A stretch of DNA of 64,000 nucleotides from Hoeflea_A sp965228435. Its GTDB lineage: Bacteria; Pseudomonadota; Alphaproteobacteria; Rhizobiales; Rhizobiaceae. Location of the stretch: contig OZ245818.1 in assembly GCA_965228435.1 (NCBI GenBank), forward strand, positions 4,402,001 to 4,466,000. The letters run 5' to 3'. The position numbers and the translations under genes were made by a program. Shown here piece after piece: positions 49,211 to 56,910 of this stretch. The notes beneath the pieces are model-generated. The model had not been told where the DNA came from, did not search any database, and was given only the letters and a program-made list of their open reading frames with translations. Numbering within the stretch: the first letter of the stretch is position 1; each line of letters opens with the position of its first letter.

Positions 49211-52200
49211 ATGCTGAGCCGGTTTTTCATCGACCGTCCGGTCTTTGCTTCGGTCATCGCCATCGTCATCGTCGTCGCCGGGCTGATCTCGATACCGCTG
49301 CTGCCGGTTGGAGAGTTCCCGCAAGTCGTGCCGCCGACCGTTGTGGTCAGCGCCACCTATACCGGCGGCAGCGCCGAGGTGGTCGAGGAGGCGGTGACAA
49401 TCCCGCTCGAAGAGCAGATCAATGGTGTTCAGGGCATGGTCTACATGTCTTCGACGAGTTCGAATGACGGTACGTCGAACATCACGGTGACCTTCGAAGA
49501 GGGCTATAGTCTCGATATTGCGGCGGTGGATACCCAGAACCGGGTGTCGACCGCGATGGCTCAATTGCCGGACGAGGTGGTCGCCCAGGGCGTGACGGTG
49601 ACCAAGGAATCCGTCGATCTGACTCTGGGCGTCAACCTGATTTCGCCGGGTGGGCAATTCGATGAATTGTTCATTTCGAACTATGCCGACATCCACATCA
49701 CAGACCGGTTGAAGCGCATTCCGGGTGTAGGAACCGTCATGGTCTGGGGCGAGCGGGTCTACGCGATGCGGGTCTGGCTTGATCCGGAGAAGCTGGCGAG
49801 CCTGGGGCTGACCGCCGCGGATGTCTATGACGCGGTCACCGAGCAGAACCAGCAGGTCGCGGCCGGGGCAATCGGTGCGCCACCGACCGCGGAAAACCAG
49901 AAATTCCAGCTGACGCTGACCGCAAAGGGACGGCTGAAAAGCCAGGAGGAGTTTGAGGACATCGTTCTCGGCGTCGGTCCTGACAGCGCCGTTATCCGTC
50001 TGAAGGACGTGGCCCGTGTCGAGCTCGGTGCGGAGGATTATACCTTTTCCTCCACGCTCAACAGCGGACCAACCGTGGGCCTCGGCATTATGCAATTGCC
50101 CGGCGCCAACGCGCTGCAATTGTCGGCGGAAGTTCGCGCGACCATGGCCGAGCTTGCGCAGGACTTCCCTGAAGGGCTGGAATATACGGTCATCTATGAC
50201 ACCACGGAGTTCGACCGCGAGGCGATCCGCGACGTCCTCTTCACTCTGGGGCAGGCCATCCTGCTGGTGGTTTTCGTCATCGTTGTTTTCCTGCCCAATC
50301 TGCGGGCGGCACTGATTCCGGTGATCACAATTCCCGTCTGTCTGATCGGCACTTTTGCGCTGATGCTGGCGCTGGGCTTTTCGATCAATCTGCTGACACT
50401 GTTCGGGCTGGTGCTGGCGGTCGGACTGGTGGTCGATGATGCCATTGTTGTTGTGGAGAATGTCTCCCGGCATATCGAGAAGGGGGAAACGGACGCGCGC
50501 GAGGCGGCGCGGCGCGCCATGGACGAAGTGACCGGTCCGATCGTCGCCACTTCACTTGTTCTGATGGCGGTGTTCATTCCGGTCGCTCTCATGCCCGGTC
50601 TGACCGGCAAGCTCTATCAGCAATTTGCGCTGACCATCGCGTCGGCCGTCGCCATTTCGGCCATCAACGCGTTGACGCTCAGCCCGGCACTGTGCGGTCT
50701 GTTGCTGGGCGGCGCGCGGCCAAAGGCGAAGATCATTCAGCGGTTCGATGCCGGCTTCGCCTGGTTCACCAAGCGCTACGAAGCCGTTGTCGGATGGTTT
50801 GTTCGCATCTGGCAGCCGGTGGCGCTTGGCTTCGCTGCGCTGCTAGCGGGCACCGTCACCATGTTCACCGTGGTGCCAACCGGCTTCATTCCCAATGAGG
50901 ACCAGGGCTATTTCATCATCAGTCTGGAGACACCGGAGGGAACGGCCCTGGAGCAAACCCAGAAGGTCGTCGATCAGGCCTACGAGATCCTGCACGGGAT
51001 GCCGGGTGTCAAGGGCGTCATCACCTTCACCGGTTTCAATTTCCTGACCAACACGACGGCGCCCAACGTGGGCAATCTGTTTGCGGTTCTGGAGCCGTGG
51101 AGCAAGCGCAGCGGAGCAGACGAGGGCGTTGCGGCGCTGATCGCCAAGGCGCAGTCTCAGTTCAACGAATTGCCGGGCGGCGTGTTCGCAACCTTCAACC
51201 CGCCGCCGATTTTCGGCCTGTCGCCGACCGGCGGATTTCAGTTTGAATTGCAGGACACCACGGGCGGGTCGCTCAAGGATCTGGAACTTGTGACGCGGGA
51301 CATGGTTGCGGCGGGCAATGCACGGCCTGAGCTGGCCGGCCTGTTCAGTCCGTTCTCTGCCAGCACGCCGCAACTGCACATCGATCTTGACCGCACCAAG
51401 GCGCTGACCGAAGGCGTGTCGATTGGCGACGTTTTCGATGCATTACAGACCTTCCTCGGTGGCATTTATGTCAACGACTTCAATATCTACGGCCGGGTTT
51501 ACAAGGTCTATCTTCAGGCCGATGTCGATGCACGCCAGGCCGAGGAGGACATCGGTCGGCTCTATGTGCGCAACGACAGCGGCGGCATGGTGCCGCTCAG
51601 TGCCCTCGTGACGGTGCATCCTGAAATCGGTGCACGCACCATCAACCACTACAATCTTTTCCGATCGACCAGCATCAATGGAGCCCCCGGCCAAGGCTAC
51701 AGCTCCAGCCAGGCGATTACCGCCATGGACAGCCTGTCGAAGCAGGTCCTGCCGCAGGGCTATACCTACGAATGGACCGGCAACGCCTACCAGGAGCTCA
51801 AGGCCGGCAATGTTGCACCCATCCTGTTTGCGCTCGCGGTGATCTTCGCCTTTCTCTTTCTTGCGGCCCAGTATGAGAGCTTCGTGATGCCGCTGATGGT
51901 GTTGCTGGCCGTGCCGCTTGCCATATTCGGAGCCCTGTCGGCGCAATGGCTGCGCGGTTACGACAACAACATCTACTGCCAGATCGGCCTGGTGATGCTG
52001 ATCGGTCTGGCCAGCAAGGGTGCCATCCTGGTCGTCGAGTTCGCCCGGCGACGCAGGGAAGAGGGCCTCTCGATCGAGGAATCGGCGATGGAGGCGGCAC
52101 GCATCCGGCTTCGGCCGGTTCTGATGACCGCTTTCGCCTTCATCCTGGGTGTCGTGCCGCTGGTGATTGCCACGGGCGCCGGATCGGCCGCACGCCGATC

Positions 52201-52330
52201 GCTCGGCACCGCGGTCTTCGGCGGCATGATCGTGGCCACGGTGCTCAGCCTGGTGTTGGTGCCCGTGCTCTATGTGCTGCTTCAGCGGATGCGTGAGTGG
52301 GCGATCGGAAAGCCGGCGGGTGCAGGCTGA
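49211..52330 (+). CDS. RND efflux inner-membrane transporter (HAE1, AcrB/MexF-like)
   Basis: 1039 residues, the standard size. The first helix (MLSRFFIDRPVFASVIAIVIVVAGL), the twelve-helix arrangement with large periplasmic loops, and motif A GLVVDDAIVVVENVSRHIEKG in TM4 containing the proton-relay Asp-Asp pair are all present; a second conserved region is LMIGLASKGAILVVEFARRRREEG in TM10. Exports hydrophobic or amphipathic toxins by proton antiport. It directly follows the adaptor (stop TGA and ATG adjacent), and it ends 12 bp from the convergent GST gene. A local outer-membrane channel is missing, so it probably uses a shared TolC. Confidence 0.95.
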   Translation: MLSRFFIDRPVFASVIAIVIVVAGLISIPLLPVGEFPQVVPPTVVVSATYTGGSAEVVEEAVTIPLEEQINGVQGMVYMSSTSSNDGTSNITVTFEEGYSLDIAAVDTQNRVSTAMAQLPDEVVAQGVTVTKESVDLTLGVNLISPGGQFDELFISNYADIHITDRLKRIPGVGTVMVWGERVYAMRVWLDPEKLASLGLTAADVYDAVTEQNQQVAAGAIGAPPTAENQKFQLTLTAKGRLKSQEEFEDIVLGVGPDSAVIRLKDVARVELGAEDYTFSSTLNSGPTVGLGIMQLPGANALQLSAEVRATMAELAQDFPEGLEYTVIYDTTEFDREAIRDVLFTLGQAILLVVFVIVVFLPNLRAALIPVITIPVCLIGTFALMLALGFSINLLTLFGLVLAVGLVVDDAIVVVENVSRHIEKGETDAREAARRAMDEVTGPIVATSLVLMAVFIPVALMPGLTGKLYQQFALTIASAVAISAINALTLSPALCGLLLGGARPKAKIIQRFDAGFAWFTKRYEAVVGWFVRIWQPVALGFAALLAGTVTMFTVVPTGFIPNEDQGYFIISLETPEGTALEQTQKVVDQAYEILHGMPGVKGVITFTGFNFLTNTTAPNVGNLFAVLEPWSKRSGADEGVAALIAKAQSQFNELPGGVFATFNPPPIFGLSPTGGFQFELQDTTGGSLKDLELVTRDMVAAGNARPELAGLFSPFSASTPQLHIDLDRTKALTEGVSIGDVFDALQTFLGGIYVNDFNIYGRVYKVYLQADVDARQAEEDIGRLYVRNDSGGMVPLSALVTVHPEIGARTINHYNLFRSTSINGAPGQGYSSSQAITAMDSLSKQVLPQGYTYEWTGNAYQELKAGNVAPILFALAVIFAFLFLAAQYESFVMPLMVLLAVPLAIFGALSAQWLRGYDNNIYCQIGLVMLIGLASKGAILVVEFARRRREEGLSIEESAMEAARIRLRPVLMTAFAFILGVVPLVIATGAGSAARRSLGTAVFGGMIVATVLSLVLVPVLYVLLQRMREWAIGKPAGAG

Positions 52331-52342
52331 GCGTGCTGCCTG

Positions 52343-53044
52343 TCAGCAGCAGGAGTCGGTCGCGCAGGACTGGCTGAAGCCGTCGTCATCCACCTCATAG
52401 CCGCGGCCGAGATAGGTCTGCTCGGACAGGTAGAAGTCCGAGAATGCGTCCTCGAAATCCGCCGCCACCGAGCGCTCCGCCAGGCCGCTTTCCAGAAGCT
52501 GGTGCTGCCAGTTCTTGACCTTTGGGCGGGGGCCGATGAAATCGAAGCCGGTGCGGTTTTCGATGATCTTGGCGCGATGCAACAGAGTCAGCCAGGCGAT
52601 GTCGACCATGCCGATCGTGTCACCGGAAAAATAGGGTGTGTCGCCCAGCTGCTTTTCGATCCGTTCAAAGGCCTTGCCGAGCTTGCCGCAGCGCTCCGTG
52701 AGCACGTCGCGATCCGGACTGCGCTGGGCACTGCACTGAACAAGATAGTTTTTTGCAGCCAGGTAACTCCAGGCACGGTTCACCGCACGGTCTTCAGGCG
52801 AGACGTTCGGCTGAAGGGGCGGGTAGGCCTCTTCAAGATATTCGACGATGGCATCGGATTCGAACAGCGCCTTGCCGCTTTCCGTGATCAGAACCGGGAC
52901 CTGGCCGTTGGGAGAGATGTCGAGAAACCACTGCGGCTTTTCCTTAAGGCTGATGAATTCCAACTCGTAGTCGATGTCTTTGGCGGCAAGCAGTGCGGTG
53001 ACGCGCTGGACGAAGGGGCAGATCTTGAAACTGATGACTTTCAT
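52343..53044 (-). CDS. Glutathione S-transferase family protein with Cys-rich tail
   Basis: 233 residues. The N-terminal thioredoxin-like domain has a CPF redox motif at C9-P10-F11 (KICPFVQR), as in omega-type and SspA-like GSTs, and FLDISPNGQVPVLITESG with LFESDAIVEYLEE supplies the cis-Pro and ESDA glutathione contacts. The C-terminal helical domain follows. The tail ends SCATDSCC, an unusual Cys cluster. The ATG at 53044 is used; the longer frame to 53128 has no site. A 24-bp perfect palindrome 76-99 bp upstream suggests regulation. Confidence 0.87.
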   Translation of the reverse strand: MKVISFKICPFVQRVTALLAAKDIDYELEFISLKEKPQWFLDISPNGQVPVLITESGKALFESDAIVEYLEEAYPPLQPNVSPEDRAVNRAWSYLAAKNYLVQCSAQRSPDRDVLTERCGKLGKAFERIEKQLGDTPYFSGDTIGMVDIAWLTLLHRAKIIENRTGFDFIGPRPKVKNWQHQLLESGLAERSVAADFEDAFSDFYLSEQTYLGRGYEVDDDGFSQSCATDSCC

Positions 53045-53119
53045 GGTGGGTCGTTGCTCCGAATGGGGATCTGGGCTCAGTCGCCCGGTTTCGATCATCG
53101 AGATAAACGCAATATTTCT

Positions 53120-53143
53120 ATATTTCAAGAGATGTTGAAATAT
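53120..53143. promoter_or_regulatory. Long palindrome upstream of GST gene
   Basis: ATATTTCAA-GAGATG-TTGAAATAT, nine-base perfect arms around a six-base centre, lies in the 171-bp spacer between the GST start (53044) and the end of the next minus-strand gene (53216). The AT-rich symmetrical shape resembles the operators of ArsR/TetR-type repressors. No regulator gene is adjacent. Confidence 0.6.
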
Positions 53144-53215
53144 AATTTGAACCAGGTCAACTTTTGCGCTTTGGAGACGGCTAGATAGAAATGAGTAAAA
53201 TCGAATGTTCGCGTG

Positions 53216-53716
53216 CTATCGATCTGTTTCGTTCATCATATTCGAGTGATAACCAGGGCCGATGACCAGTGGTTCATCGGGTACGATGTTGTCGCTGATG
53301 TTGGAACTGATGGAAAAGTCGTGACGCCAGAACGGCTCCTGAGTTCCCGTCTTAAGCAACTGCAGTGACACCTGGTAGGGCACATTCGCCTGAACGCCGC
53401 GCATCGAGGGACTGCGCACGGAGATGCTGCGGTCGGGCAATCCGATTTGTCGGGTGACGAAAAAGGGTGTGTCGCTTGCAGGATTCTCGAAACTGACCAC
53501 CAGCGTGCTGCCGACCGGGATCGGTTTCTCCGGGATCGCGGTAAAGCCCATGTAAATGTCCGAGACCCGGTAGTTGAATATGAAACTGCCGCCAACGACC
53601 TTCAGGTAAGGCTTTTCCGCCGGATCTTCACGGATGAGAAAATAGAAGGCGAGCATGACCAGGCAAATTGCGGCAGTCCAGATTGCCAGTCGCTCCAGCT
53701 TTATCTCGCCATGCAT
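53216..53716 (-). CDS. Membrane-anchored protein of unknown function
   Basis: 166 residues. One N-terminal transmembrane helix (LAIWTAAICLVMLAFYFLI, about 10-28) places a 138-residue beta-rich domain in the periplasm (YLKVVGGSFIFNYRVSDIYMGF, then LVVSFENPASDTPFFVTRQIGLPD). I do not recognise a family. The coding character is good (no shadow gene on the opposite strand with a plausible product), and the gene is flanked by GST and a divergent AGGAGG-preceded small frame. Confidence 0.65.
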   Translation of the reverse strand: MHGEIKLERLAIWTAAICLVMLAFYFLIREDPAEKPYLKVVGGSFIFNYRVSDIYMGFTAIPEKPIPVGSTLVVSFENPASDTPFFVTRQIGLPDRSISVRSPSMRGVQANVPYQVSLQLLKTGTQEPFWRHDFSISSNISDNIVPDEPLVIGPGYHSNMMNETDR

Positions 53717-54047
53717 TCAACCGATCTCCAGGAGGAACCATGATAGGTCCAGGGCCTGTCAGGGACAAATGGAACCATCCGGCCCGGACACAGATGTGGG
53801 TGGTCCTTCGGGTTGGCTGCAGACAATGACGGTTTACACACGATACCTGAGAGACGTTGTTGGCATTGTTTTCCAATCGCTTGTTTTTGTTGTGTTCGCA
53901 CCAATTGGTTCAGAGCCTTTTGCGTTCGACATCTATCGGCTTCAGCTAAGATCACTTGCCCGCATGTGTTGAGTCGGTTATCAGCCTTTCGCGCAGACCG
54001 AACAAAAATCACCCATTTGCCACCTGCCCCAAAACAGGAGCCTTATC
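53717..54047. other. 331-bp spacer without an established gene
   Basis: The stretch between the start of the membrane-anchored protein gene and the methyltransferase gene holds the small frame described at 53740-53829 and GGAG at the right edge for the methyltransferase. I see no tRNA, no repeat and no further supportable gene in it. It should contain two divergent promoters. Confidence 0.5.
53740..53829 (+). CDS. Possible 29-residue small protein or leader peptide
   Basis: ATG at 53740 follows an unusually strong AGGAGG (53730-53735) after a five-base gap, and opens a frame of 29 codons rich in basic and aromatic residues (MIGPGPVRDKWNHPARTQMW and nine more) that ends at 53829. Only the strong site supports it; there is no known family and codon evidence is too short to test. 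It could be a leader peptide, a small protein or chance. Confidence 0.25.
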   Translation: MIGPGPVRDKWNHPARTQMWVVLRVGCRQ

Positions 54048-54836
54048 ATGGATTCGCATGAGGTTGCCGCCCATTGGGAAAAGAACGCCGAGGTCTGGAC
54101 CAGGACATCAAGGGCCGGCCACGACGTTTACCGTGATCTGTTGAACACGCCCGCGTTCCTGGCAATGCTGCCGCCCGTTGCCGGACTGACCGGTCTCGAT
54201 GTCGGCTGCGGTGAAGGATCAAACACACGCAAGCTTGCCGAACGCGGTGCGCGCATGACCGGCATCGATATTGCTCCGACATTCGTGCGGCACGCGCGTG
54301 AGGCTGAGAAGGAGGATCCTCGCGGCATCCACTATCTGGAGGCTGATGCGTTGGCGCTTCCCTTCGCGGACGCCCGGTTCGATTTTGCAACCGCCTTCAT
54401 GTCGCTCATGGACATGCCGGATCAGCAAAGGGCCCTGTCCGAAATCCATCGTGTGCTGCGGCCTGATGGGTTTCTGCAATTCTCCATTCTGCATCCTTGT
54501 TTCGTTCCACCCACTCGACGCAATGTGCGCGACGAAGAGGGTGCTGTGCGTGCCGTCGAGGTGGCCGACTATTTCGAGGAAATGGACGGCCGGGTCGAGA
54601 CCTGGATTTTTTCCGACATCCCGAAAGAGGAGCGGGAGAGGCTTGAGCCCTTCAACGTGCCGCGTTTTCACCGGACACTCAGCAGCTGGGTTTCGATGCT
54701 TGGCGGCGCCGGTTTCGTCATCCGGCAGTTGGCTGAACCGCGAGCCTCGGAAGAGGCCGCGCTGGCAAATTCCACAGTCGCCGACACCCGGGTGGCACCG
54801 ATTTTTCTTCAAGTGCTGGCCGGCAAATCGACCTGA
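54048..54836 (+). CDS. Class I SAM-dependent methyltransferase
   Basis: 262 residues of the UbiE-like fold. Motif I is LTGLDVGCGEGSNTRKLAERG, the acidic residue after beta 2 is in MTGIDIAP, and motif II is HYLEADALALPFADARFDF, with RVLRPDGFLQFSIL as motif III. It would methylate a small molecule. GGAG lies eight bases before the ATG at 54048. It converges on the cupin gene (22 bp apart) and has no obvious functional partner. Confidence 0.9.
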   Translation: MDSHEVAAHWEKNAEVWTRTSRAGHDVYRDLLNTPAFLAMLPPVAGLTGLDVGCGEGSNTRKLAERGARMTGIDIAPTFVRHAREAEKEDPRGIHYLEADALALPFADARFDFATAFMSLMDMPDQQRALSEIHRVLRPDGFLQFSILHPCFVPPTRRNVRDEEGAVRAVEVADYFEEMDGRVETWIFSDIPKEERERLEPFNVPRFHRTLSSWVSMLGGAGFVIRQLAEPRASEEAALANSTVADTRVAPIFLQVLAGKST

Positions 54837-54858
54837 TCGTGACCAATGCCAGGACCGA

Positions 54859-55227
54859 TCAATCCGCATCCGGATCGTCCAATCGGGTCAATACACACGC
54901 CGTACTCAAATGGATGTTTGTGGTTTCCAGACGGTCTGGGCCAAGGCTGTGGTATTTGTGCGGAACCTGCGCCGGGCCCATCAGAATATCGCCCGCCTGG
55001 GCTTCGACTTCCTGGTCACCAATGGTGAAGAGCGCCCGGCCTTTGCGAATGATGAAGATCTCATCGTAGTCATGAACATGCAGGGTCGGCCCGACGCCGA
55101 CCTTGTCCTGGACGTCGAACAGGATCGTCAGATTGGTTCCAAGCTTTTCGCTTTCGAGCTTGCCGTGCCATATGCCCGGCTCAGCCGCCCAGTCGGCCCA
55201 GTGCAGAGCAACCGGTTCTTTTGCCAT
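54859..55227 (-). CDS. Cupin-fold protein
   Basis: 122 residues. Cupin motif 1 is seen in GPTLHVHDYDEIFIIRKGRALFTIG (two His and an acidic residue for the metal) and motif 2 in GDILMGPAQVPHKYHSLG. The reaction is unknown; small single-domain cupins serve as isomerases, dioxygenases or sensors. The ATG at 55227 has GAGG eight bases upstream; a longer frame to 55299 lacks one. Confidence 0.88.
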   Translation of the reverse strand: MAKEPVALHWADWAAEPGIWHGKLESEKLGTNLTILFDVQDKVGVGPTLHVHDYDEIFIIRKGRALFTIGDQEVEAQAGDILMGPAQVPHKYHSLGPDRLETTNIHLSTACVLTRLDDPDAD

Positions 55228-55401
55228 AGTCGTGCCCTCGGTTGGTCTTGAAGGAGAAATGTACAACCTGTCGGTCGCGTTTGCGAGATTCGGCTGCAAG
55301 CGCCTGGGATCGTGACTGAAATCCGCTCATGTTAATCCCCGACTTATTGAATTTTCTTTGTGCTTGGTTTGCCTATCATCGTCACAGATGGCGAGGGTCC
55401 C

Positions 55402-56907
55402 ATGCGACGTGGCAAGCGCAACAGAGCGGTACAGCAAGCGAATACCCGTCCGGCGCCGGCGGCCGGGGGCCGATTCGCGCCATTGTCATCATCGGCGTGC
55501 AATCAGATCATCGAGGCCGCTTTCGCCATTCTCGAACGGATCGGCGTTTCCGGAGCTCCGAGCGAAATTCGCGACCTGGCTCTGGCGAACGGTGCGGCCG
55601 AGCGCGGCGACGGTCGGATCGTTCTGTCCAGGGCTCTGGTGGAAGACAAGCTAGCGACGGCGTGCAAAAGGGTCGAGTTGCCCGGTTTCGATCGCGACCG
55701 CGGCATCGAAGTCGGCGGCGGACGTGTGCATATCGGTACCGGTGGGGCCGCGGTGCAGGTACTGGAATCCGACGGGCTGACGTTTCGCGACAGCACACTG
55801 GCGGATCTGTACGGTCTGATGCGCATCGTCGATGCCTGCGACCACATCCACTATTCGCTGCGTCCGGTGGTCGCGCGCGATCTGGCGGATCCGTTGATGC
55901 TCGACGTCAACACGGCGTTTGCGGCACTGAAAGCGACGTCGAAACCCATCGGCACCAGCTTTTTCGAGCCGGCCAACGTGGCGCCTGTGGTCGACATGTT
56001 CGATGCCGCTCTTGCAGGTGAAGGACGGTTTCGCGCGCAGCCTTTCTGCTTCGCCGCGGTCTGCCATGTGGTGCCGCCGCTGACTCTGGCCGAGGAAGCC
56101 TGCGGCGTCATGCGTGAATGCGTGCGGCGGGGCATGCCGTTGCAGATCTGTTCGGCGGCACAGGCCGGGGCGACCAGTCCCGCAGCGCTCGCCGGGGCTC
56201 TCGCCCAGGGGCTGGCGGAATCACTGGCCGGGCTGGTGCTCGTCAACATGATGCAACCGGGGTTTCCGTGCATTCTCGCTTTCCTGCCGTTTATCTCGGA
56301 TTTGCGCACCGGGGCGATGACTGGTGGCTCGGGCGAGGCGGCCGTGGCCAACGCGGCGGCAGCGCAGCTTCTGCTGACCATGGGGCTGCCTTCGACCGTT
56401 TCCGCGGGCATGACCGATGCCAAGGTCGCGGACGCACAGGCCGGTTACGAAAAGGGCTATACCGTTGCACTGGCGGCGCAGGCCGGTGCCGACATGATCA
56501 ATCTGTCCGTCGGCATGCTCGGCTCGATCATGGCGGCCAGCATGGAGACACTGGTCATCGACAACGACATGTGCGGTGCCATCCAGCGCTCTGTGCGCGG
56601 TGTGGAGATGTTCGACGGTGCGATCGATCTGGATTTGATCGACCAGGTGGTCACGGGCGAAGGTCACTATCTCGGGACCGGTCAGACGTTGGATCTGATG
56701 TCGACGGAATACGTCTACCCGGCGCTGGGCGACCGGCAAAGTGTCACCGAGTGGTTGCAAAGCGGGGCGCAGACTGTCTGGGATCGCGCCCGGGAGCGGG
56801 TCGCGGAGATCGAGGCCATGCCCGCGCCCGACCATCTTCCGGCAGACGCCGAAGCTGCCATCCGGGCGCGCCTGCCAATACATCTGCCAGAACTCGTGAA
56901 GGCGTGA
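55402..56907 (+). CDS. MttB-family (non-pyrrolysine) trimethylamine/glycine-betaine methyltransferase-like
   Basis: 501 residues of the MttB/MtgB superfamily: AFAILERIGVSGAPSEI near the N-terminus, the GGAAVQVLESDGLTFRDS block, and the C-terminal barrel with TVSAGMTDAKVADAQAGYEKGY and ADMINLSVGMLGSIMAASME. There is no in-frame TAG, so it is a non-pyrrolysine homologue; those studied so far transfer methyl groups from glycine betaine, proline betaine or carnitine to a corrinoid protein. No corrinoid protein gene is in the window. The ATG at 55402 has GAGG six bases upstream; a GTG at 55360 is weaker. Two flavin demethylases follow after 3-bp gaps, so the operon handles a methylated amine. Confidence 0.9.
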   Translation: MRRGKRNRAVQQANTRPAPAAGGRFAPLSSSACNQIIEAAFAILERIGVSGAPSEIRDLALANGAAERGDGRIVLSRALVEDKLATACKRVELPGFDRDRGIEVGGGRVHIGTGGAAVQVLESDGLTFRDSTLADLYGLMRIVDACDHIHYSLRPVVARDLADPLMLDVNTAFAALKATSKPIGTSFFEPANVAPVVDMFDAALAGEGRFRAQPFCFAAVCHVVPPLTLAEEACGVMRECVRRGMPLQICSAAQAGATSPAALAGALAQGLAESLAGLVLVNMMQPGFPCILAFLPFISDLRTGAMTGGSGEAAVANAAAAQLLLTMGLPSTVSAGMTDAKVADAQAGYEKGYTVALAAQAGADMINLSVGMLGSIMAASMETLVIDNDMCGAIQRSVRGVEMFDGAIDLDLIDQVVTGEGHYLGTGQTLDLMSTEYVYPALGDRQSVTEWLQSGAQTVWDRARERVAEIEAMPAPDHLPADAEAAIRARLPIHLPELVKA

Positions 56908-56910
56908 TCC

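Noticed and set aside
55402..56907. Pyrrolysine-type MttB
   Set aside because: There is no in-frame TAG in the gene and no pyrrolysine genes nearby, so it is a non-pyrrolysine homologue.
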